Origin: Ligustrum vulgare
Lineage: Eukaryota > Streptophyta > Magnoliopsida > Lamiales > Oleaceae
Assembly: GCA_963555705.1 (NCBI GenBank)
Contig: OY743176.1
Span: forward strand, 45,089,026 to 45,153,025
Length of the DNA stretch: 64,000 nt
Direction of reading: 5' to 3'
Positions 57,248-64,000 of this stretch are shown here, one piece after another. Below the pieces are notes generated by a model that made no database searches, was not told the DNA's origin, and saw nothing but the letters and a program-made list of their open reading frames with translations. Made by a program: the position numbers and the translations under genes. Position 1 is the stretch's first letter, and each line of letters opens with the position of its first letter.

Positions 57248-58600
57248 ATGTTAATTACTATGCAAGACCAGTTGTTAAAGGATTTCGAAAAGTTACATCT
57301 AGAAGTAATTACTCCACCAACACAAACTATCACCAGGATATCGGCTCTAATGATTCGACCAACACTTAGAGATCGAATTAGAGTAGCACAGGATGGTGAT
57401 TCTTTCCTACAAAAGATTAAATCAGAAGTCGGTACTAGTAAGCGAAAGGATTTTGAATTAGGCCCTGATAAAGCCTTACTCTTTAAGGGAAGGTTGTGTG
57501 TACCAAAAGACGAGGGATTGAGGAAAGAAATTCTTGAAGAAGCACACTTAACTTCATATACTGCTCATCCAGGAGGTACAAAGATGTATCGAGACCTAAG
57601 GAGTATATTGTGGTGGAGGAATATGAAACGGTGCATAGGTCTTTTTGTTAAGAAGTGCATGACTTGTCAACAAGTGAAAGCTGAACATCAAAGGCCGTCA
57701 GGATTGTTGGAACCATTAAAAATTCCACAATGGAAATGGGAACATATAACTATGGATTTTGTTATGGGTTTTCCAAAATCAGCTAGGGGAAATAATGCTA
57801 TGTGGGTTAGTCGATCGGTTAACAAAGTCAGCTCATTTTCTACCAGTGAAGATGAATTTCAGTATGGATCAATATGCACGATTATACATCAAAGAGGTCA
57901 TTCGCTTACATGGTGTCCCATCCTCGATCGTATCTGATAGAGATCCAAGATGTACTTCTAAATTTTGGAAAAGTTTGCAAGGAGCTATGGGAACCAAATT
58001 AAGTTTTAGTACGGCATTTCATCCTCAAACAGATGGACAATCAGAGAGAACTATACAAACTTTAGAGGATATGCTACATGCTTGCGTCCTTGATTTAGGA
58101 GGCAGTTGGGAAAATTATGTACCATTGGTAGAGTTTGCCTATAATAATAGCTATCAAGCTACTATAAATATGGCACCTTATGAAGCTCTATATGGTAGAA
58201 AATGTAGATCTCCTCTTTATTGGGATGAAGTAGGTGAGCGAAGAGTATTGGGACCAGAAATAATTTAGGAAACCAGTCGAGCAGTTGATAAGATAAGAGC
58301 TAGAATTAAGGCAGCTCGAGATCGACAAAAATGTTATGCTGATAAAAGGAGAAAAGATTTAGCATTCAATGTTGGTGATAAGGTTTTTCTAAAGGTGGCA
58401 CCGATGAAGGGAGTTTATCGTTTTGGAAAGAAGGGAAAACTTCGACCAAGATTTGTGGGTTCTTTCGAAATTTTGCAAAAGGTTGGAAATGCAGCTTATC
58501 GAATAGCTCTGCCACCAGATTTTTCAGCAATTATGATGTATTCCACGTGTCAATGCTTAGACAATATGTGTCAAATCCGAGTCATGTGGTTAGTTATCAA
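57248..58600 (+). pseudogene. Tekay-like integrase, frameshifted
   Basis: 57248-57937 has the HHCC domain (HLTSYTAHPGGTKMYRDLR, CMTCQQVKAEH) and the core start (ITMDFVMGFPKS). A frameshift near 57800 moves to 57759-58268: LVDRLTKSAHFLP, VSDRDPRCTSKFW, QTDGQSERTIQTLEDML, giving D,D and E. TAG at 58266 then a C-terminal GPY/F piece at 58395-58540 (GKLRPRFVGSFEILQKVGNAAYRIALPP), another frameshift near 58540. Confidence 0.88.
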
Positions 58601-58795
58601 CCATTAGATATCCAACAAAACATGACTTATGAAGAAAAACCAGTAGCAATCTTAGATCGCAGAATCCAGCAACTGAGGACAAAAGAAATTCCATTAGTGA
58701 GAGTTCAATGGCGAAACCATGATGTCGAAGAATCAACGTGGGAAAGAGAAGAGGGCATCAAGAATATGTATCCAGAACTTTTCAACCAAGTTTGA
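58547..58795 (+). pseudogene. Integrase tail with chromodomain
   Basis: 82 codons: SMLRQYVSNPSHVV, then the chromodomain PVAILDRRIQQLRTKEIPLVRVQW followed by a block with NHDVEESTWEREEGI. The W..E...TWE pattern is the canonical histone-methyl-lysine reader fold of Tekay-type chromoviruses, here kept intact. It guides integration to heterochromatin in intact relatives. The open ATG at 58547 is internal; the original reading frame came from upstream. Confidence 0.88.
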
Positions 58796-58835
58796 GGTAA
58801 TTTCGAGGACGAAATTTTTTTTAAGGGAGGAGGGA

Positions 58836-60652
58836 TGTAATATTCCGAAAATTTTTTGTGCTCGTTTAATTTATTCATTTAATTTTTTTTATGATAATTT
58901 AACTTTTCAAATTTTCTATGGCCAAAATTATTAATGATTGCCAAGTTTGCATTGTTGGTTGATTAAAAATTTTCCAAGATTAGTTAATTAAGTTTTTTTG
59001 GGGATTAATATCAAGTTTTATACCTAATTCCTAGTGATAAGTATTTCAAATAATCTTGGCCGAGAGTTATCTTAGGAGTGAAGTAATTTTCTTGCAATGT
59101 AAAGGCAAGCATGACATGAGGTATATAGTTAGGTAACAAGCAAGCATGAGGTGTCAACTAGTTGCAAGCTATCTTAATAGTGAAGAAATTTTTTCCTAGC
59201 ATTGCAAGCATGAGGTGTTTAACTTAAGCATGAGATGTCCAATTAAATATATGAGGTAAATGCAAGGAGTGCATGCAAGAGCTATTGGAGATAAATCTTG
59301 CATGTTGATACACCAATAGGAAATAATTAACCTCTTGTCCTTACTTAGTTCATAGGTCTTCTTTCCTTGAATTATTAAGGGACGTTCTTTATATGTCTTG
59401 GCAACCAAAATATTACTTTCAAAGAAAAAACCAACATCAAGATTTAGTGGAAGAGAGTAAAGAGAAAAGATATAGTAAGAATAGAAGAAGAAGAAGAGCA
59501 AAGGCTAGCACTTTCAAGTATACTATTCCACCAAAATTTCTCCAAGCTTTAAGGTAAGATACTTTCTATGCTCAAGTGGTAGGATTTCATGGTAATATTT
59601 ATGCTTAAGCTATGCATGAAAAACCATAATATGAAAGATGTGGACAAGTCCACAAAGTTAGATATCTATTTATGCCTTAGGACAAGTCCGAAGGGCACCG
59701 GCAAGCCGGAATGTGCAAGTATGTGTTTGAATGCTTCTTTTGTGTAATATTAACATGTTAAATCCGATCATGATATCTTACTGAGTATTCTTTATACTCA
59801 TAGTATTTTATACTAAATTATCAGATTCATGATCGTTGAGTCGGAGGAAGTCAGTCGCCTACTCGATGATGGATTAAGGACATTTTTTTTCATCAGTTTC
59901 CTTTTCGTATGTTTTGTTAAAAAAAACCTGTTTTCCATATGTTTTTATTGTAGTATTAAATATAAACATGTATAAGACATGATGTAATATGGTAATGAAA
60001 GTAAATTTTGTGATCATATCTTTCATGTTATGCTAAGAGAAATTTTTATAGACCTTTTCCTGTAATGATAAAAGAGGCAGAAACTGGACAGGTTTTTAGA
60101 GTCAATTCAAAATACTATTACTAATTCCATATATACCTATTTGAGACTCTAAAAATACTGCTGCATTCCTATTTGAGTTTTCTTTATTTGAGCTCAAGAA
60201 TCACCCCATTTGGATTTGTGTGGCCTGAGATATAAATTTTTAAGCGTCGAAAGGTCAATCTGAAGTTTCTGTGCAGGACCTCACTGTTTTAGTAAAACGT
60301 CTATATCACATGATCTTATTAATTTTCCATATTTTAATATAGGAAACTAATTGAAAATATCTTTCCAATGCCATAGATTTCATAGAAAATGGAGTTGGGA
60401 TGAATTTTATAAAAATGTTTGAACTGGCTGCCCCAACTAGCCGTGACTGCACCGAGTTCGTTTACGTAAAGAAAAATTTCAGGTCAGCATGTACTTCTGC
60501 TGGCCATTAAATTTTATAGAGATATTTTACTACAAGTTGAAAATAAGTTTCCAGTATATATTTCATTTTATTTAAGAGTTTTTCCATGTGACAAAAGCAA
60601 AAGTTATTATATTTAATACGTGACACTCGAAGCTAAGGTTCGGGGCGTCACA
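58836..60652 (+). repeat. 3' LTR of the Tekay-like element
   Basis: Same length as the 5' LTR; preceded by the polypurine tract AAGGGAGGAGGGA (58823-58835). Confidence 0.92.
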
Positions 60653-60967
60653 AAGATCTTTTTTGTCTTTTAGTATGGGTTGTGAAATTGGTGGTCAAAT
60701 AAGGTTGGACAAGTATCATTATTTTTTAAATAAATACCATTATTCTTTTCTTGTTTTATTATTTTTCTTATTTTGTTTCTTATCTCTCTTTATTATTATT
60801 ATAAATAAGATAATATGAAAGAGGCCATTGTGTCCTTTAAATTGATCCAATGAAGGTCTATCCCTAATTTTTTTGTCAATTGACAATATTTTGATGTGAA
60901 AGTAAATATGCGGAGGATAAAGAGAAATGTGAAGATAGTTTTATGATTCAACTTATTTCTTCTTTTT
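60653..60967. other. AT-rich spacer
   Basis: No gene or element end seen. It may be the displaced remainder of the EPRV leader flank. Confidence 0.4.
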
Positions 60968-62008
60968 CGATTGATCAATAAAATTTAAAATATTGAGTTT
61001 AGTCATTAGACTTATTAAAATATTGGATGTTAGTCACTCACATAACTTTTGCAATGAAATTAATAGTGTGATGAACGAAATATACATGTGAAGCCACATC
61101 ACAACTGCCACGTCAGAAACTTTAAAGAGTCTTCGGTTGGTTATTGTACTTTTAAAAACATTTATGATTGTTCACTAAATTTTTAAAAACGTCTTTGATT
61201 ACTCACTAAATTTTAAAAGTGCTTTCGATTGCTCTTTAAACTTTAATGGTCGAGTCTTAATCTCTAAACTTGTATGACGTTGATTGACCTAATCATTTTA
61301 GAAATGCTCTTCCAAATAATGAGTTACATACAACAAATTAATTATTTTCATATTTGACCTATAATCTACATTAAAAAAAAAAAATGGCATTAAACCAACA
61401 TGCACATTCATAAAAAAATATTCATAAATTTATATTAACGGAAAAAAATATTATAACTTGCAGCCAAATATTCATGTACAGAAAAAGTATAGCAAAAACA
61501 TATATCATATTGGTATGTTAATGTATATATATATATATATATAAAGAAAGATAGTGAATGTGATAAATGTTGGCTTGCTGTCATTACTTTTTTGTTGTTA
61601 GTGTAGATTATAGATCAAATATGAAAATAATTATTTTGTTGTTGTATGCAACTGATAATTGGAAGTGCATTTCTAAATTTTCAGGTTAGTCAACATCATT
61701 TTTATATGCTTAATGATCAAAACACGACCACCTTAAAGTTTAGTGAGCAATCGAAGACTTTTTAAAAGTTTGCTGACAAATGAAGACTTTTTTAAAAGTT
61801 TATTGACCATCGAAAATGTTTTTTAAATTTGCTTACGGAACAATTTGGTGTGTCGTGATTGATTGGTTAAAGTTGACATGTTACCACTTGTGTATTCCAT
61901 CTACCACATCATCAATTTCGTTAAGAAATTATATGAGTGATTAATGTTCAATACTTTGATAAGTTTAGTGACCAAAACATGATACTTTAAATTTCATTGA
62001 TCAATCGA
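60968..62008. mobile_element. Foldback / MULE-type MITE with about 400-bp inverted arms
   Basis: The left arm (60968-61372) and right arm (about 61600-62008) are inverted copies: outer ends CGATTGATCAAT and ATTGATCAATCG, inner ends TTTGACCTATAATCTACA (61359) and TGTAGATTATAGATCAAATA (61603). Arms repeat the phrase 'CACTAAA.TTTTAAAA' several times. The central 230 bp holds a TA microsatellite (61527-61545). No coding frame. Target duplication not resolved. Confidence 0.75.
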
Positions 62009-62261
62009 AGATATAAACATAAGTTAGTGACTATTATTACAATTAAAATATTTTGTTTGCAAATATTTTGCCTCAATTTATTTTTCAATTCCGAAAGAGT
62101 GTGATGCACGATAGTCTTGGCCTTAAGATGTGACCAAGATTGGAGTTGTATATACCAAGCATTCGATCCAATCTCTTGGTTCCCGCAAAAAGGAAAAAGA
62201 ATTCCACGCTCTTCCTTCCAAGAAAGGGAGGATTAGCCCTTGCTCATCTATCTACAATCTG

Positions 62262-62350
62262 CATTTACATCTATAATCTATCTACAATTTACATCTACAT
62301 CTACATCTACTTCTACAATCTACATCTACATCTACATCTACATATCTAAA
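62262..62350. repeat. ACATCT hexamer microsatellite
   Basis: Imperfect run of ACATCT and ACAATCT units; a shorter run lies at 62698-62725 in the second copy of the tandem duplication. Confidence 0.85.
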
Positions 62351-62969
62351 AAGGATGGATGGAGGAGAATCTTTTGAATACCTATTTTACCCATATATAT
62401 TTAGTTATATACCCAATATACTCTTATCCCTATTTAATAATATTAAATAATCTATTACATTAATCCATGACTTTAATTTCCATAGGTTACATGAAAAATA
62501 TTTTACAAATTTTAATTCACATTTACATACAATATTACTAATACAATTATATTGCACTACATTAATATAAATTAATTTTTGAATTAATCAACATATGACA
62601 TTTTATACGTAGTGCTTCATTGACTTCTATACTAAATCAATACATAACAATGAGATACTCTAAGTCCTTACACAATATCATCATTACCATCATCTACAAT
62701 TTACATCTACATCTACAATATCTAAAAAGGATGGATGAAAGAGAATTTTGAATACCTATTTTACCTATACCCAATATATCCTTATCCCTATTTAATAACA
62801 TTAAATAATCTATTACATTAATCCATGACTTTAATTTTCATAGGTTACATGAAAAATATTTTAAAATTTTTAATTCACATTTACATACAATTTTACTAAT
62901 ACAATTATATTGCACTACATTAATAAAAATTAATTATTGAATTAATCTGTATATGACATGTTATACGTA
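62280..62969. repeat. Tandem duplication, unit about 350-410 bp
   Basis: 62335-62612 and 62692-62969 share the string AAAAAGGATGGATG, the AATCTATTACATTAATCC block and the end TATACGTA, at about 93% identity with small indels. The second copy ends exactly where the CACTA element begins. Confidence 0.85.
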
Positions 62970-62985
62970 CACTACAAGAAAAAGG

Positions 62986-63262
62986 TCTAATAGTGACAAG
63001 TATTTCTTAATATTGTGATAGTTATAAGTGTCATAAAAAACTTTTGTGACGGCTTCAAGAAGTGTGTGTATTCCGCGTGTCAGAAAAAAAATTGTGACGC
63101 TTAAATGCGTCGCTATAATTTGTGACACTTGCATTTAGTGATGCCTTCAAGTGTAATTATTAAATGGGTTTTAATGACACCTTCAAATATCACTATTACT
63201 TTAATGACATAGAAAAGTGTCACTATTTTTTTTTATATACTTTTAGTGACATATAAAAGTGT
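62986..63262. repeat. CACTA subterminal repeats
   Basis: Repeated AGTGTCAC/GTGACA-type words and inverse copies at 62990, 63025, 63120, 63172, 63211, 63247. In the family such words bind the transposase. Confidence 0.75.
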
Positions 63263-63588
63263 CACTAATTTTATATATATGTTTTTTTTTTAAAAAAAAA
63301 AAAAAAAAAATTTGAAATTATACATATTAAACCATCCACATATATAGCAAAAATTATCTAAAATACATCACTAATTTACAACAAAAAATCATAAGAATCT
63401 ACACAATCTCACCAATATACATAATTATTATGCTAAACAAAAACATGATCATTAACATATATGTTCCATGCTACAAAAAAACATAATTATCATGTCATTA
63501 ACAAAACTTTCCAAGTGTGATGATAATGATCATGTCATTAACAAAAAAACATAATTATCATGTCATTAACAAAACTTTCCTCTAACTC

Positions 63589-64000
63589 TCAATCATTAGC
63601 ACCGCTTCCATTAGGTGAAGTATTGTGTGCATCATTCTCATTCAAACCACGAGAATCCTGAAAAGTAATAAATAACAATATAGTTATAATTCTTATACAT
63701 TTCATCAAAATAAAGAAATGAATCAAATTAGCACAAGTGAAAATTTTCCAAGTGTGATGATAATGAAGTTTTTCATAATTTGTAACGAACCTGTGGATTG
63801 GATACACGAGTGCTAGATATTGGGTCAAACGATCCAAATGCGGTGCGATATATCTGAACTTCATCTTTCAAGTTCACAATTGTTTCATTCGTCCTTGCCA
63901 TATAGGTATTCATCATTTCCTGTTGTTGAGCAAGTAACATCTCAAATTTTTGTATTTGAACATTTGGATGATTGTGCTTTGCCTCTTCACTCCTCATTCT
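63589..64000 (-). pseudogene. CACTA (Ptta/En-Spm type) transposase C-terminal part, partial
   Basis: Minus strand 63997 down to about 63773 is open: MRSEEAKHNHPNVQIQKFEM, then a Gln-rich LAQQQEMMNTYMARTNE coiled-coil stretch, the usual tail of plant Ptta/En-Spm transposases. A likely intron begins near 63785 (a 3'-ward GT on the minus strand), and a last short exon to 63589 contains DSRGLNENDAHN. The N-terminal part and start are outside the window, so integrity is unknown. Confidence 0.6.

Larger units (their letters stand above)
48980..60652 (+). mobile_element. Ty3/gypsy chromovirus (Tekay/Del-like) with extra ORF
   Basis: Two 1817-bp LTRs (48980-50796, 58836-60652), tRNA-iMet primer site, an extra ORF, gag, DSGA protease, RT, RNase H, integrase and a C-terminal chromodomain. 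Flanking pentamers AGGAT and AAGAT form a target duplication with one change. Pol is interrupted by a 2.4 kb solo LTR (53648-56081), at least five frameshifts or stops, and an internal deletion in RT. LTRs differ by only a few percent by eye. Confidence 0.92.
62970..64000 (-). mobile_element. CACTA (En/Spm) transposon end, cut by right window edge
   Basis: Terminus CACTACAAGAAAAAGG at 62970, the conserved CACTA-family end, followed by 300 bp of subterminal repeats with AGTGTCAC and GTGACA in both directions, then transposase sequence on the minus strand. The other terminus lies beyond the window. Confidence 0.9.

Noticed and set aside
1..64000. tRNA, rRNA, CRISPR, prokaryotic operon or bacterial defence systems
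   Set aside because: None seen; all recognisable content is plant mobile DNA or integrated virus.

Overview
This is plant nuclear DNA, almost certainly from an angiosperm and probably a eudicot. I cannot name the species. It is AT-rich and built almost entirely of nested transposable elements plus a broken endogenous pararetrovirus (EPRV). I found no intact host gene, tRNA, rRNA or CRISPR array. Nearly every coding stretch is a decayed transposon or viral frame carrying stops, frameshifts or deletions.

Layout. 1-3429: minus-strand copia-type element with a non-coding interior, cut by the left window edge; its 5' LTR is at 2961-3429. 5.1-12.5 kb: old Athila-clade Ty3/gypsy element (LTR, gag, pol, env-like frame). 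12.5-18.2 kb: Mutator-like (MULE) remains, with a Ulp1/C48 protease pseudogene (+) facing a MURA transposase pseudogene (-). 19.0-19.5 kb: DUF4283 pseudogene (-), followed by a solo LTR at 19541-20346.

21.6-49.0 kb: one caulimovirid-type EPRV on the minus strand, cut into five pieces. Its order is leader and tRNA-Met primer site (48.2-49.0 kb), capsid/protease/RT/RNase H (40.2-43.9 kb), a second ORF (40.16-39.96 kb, then 36.29-36.11 kb, then 22.59-22.0 kb), and finally the pregenomic-type promoter (21.72 kb). The pieces are separated by three insertions: (i) a copia element at 22587-36109, itself carrying a 7.1 kb gypsy element at 27097-34212 with perfect CATTA target duplications; (ii) a MULE at 36297-39952 with about 210-bp TIRs and an imperfect 9-bp duplication, itself carrying a large LTR; (iii) a non-coding copia-type element at 43914-48231, itself carrying a solo LTR at 45273-45972.

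48980-60652: chromodomain-bearing gypsy (Tekay/Del-like) with two 1817-bp LTRs, an extra 187-residue ORF before gag, and a 2.4 kb solo LTR inside pol (CAGGA duplications). 60968-62008: foldback element. 62.26-62.97 kb: hexamer repeat and a tandem duplication. From 62970: the end of a CACTA (En/Spm) transposon with the 3' part of its transposase (-).

The least expected signal is regulatory. Four LTR families here (two gypsy-like solo LTRs, one full gypsy, one copia) carry pairs of short CpG-containing palindromes upstream of the presumed promoter, either ACGGCCGT-type or GCGATCGC-type. Spacing within a pair is nearly constant at 20-24 bp, about two helical turns. The GCGATCGC type occurs in both a copia LTR and a gypsy-like LTR that otherwise look unrelated.
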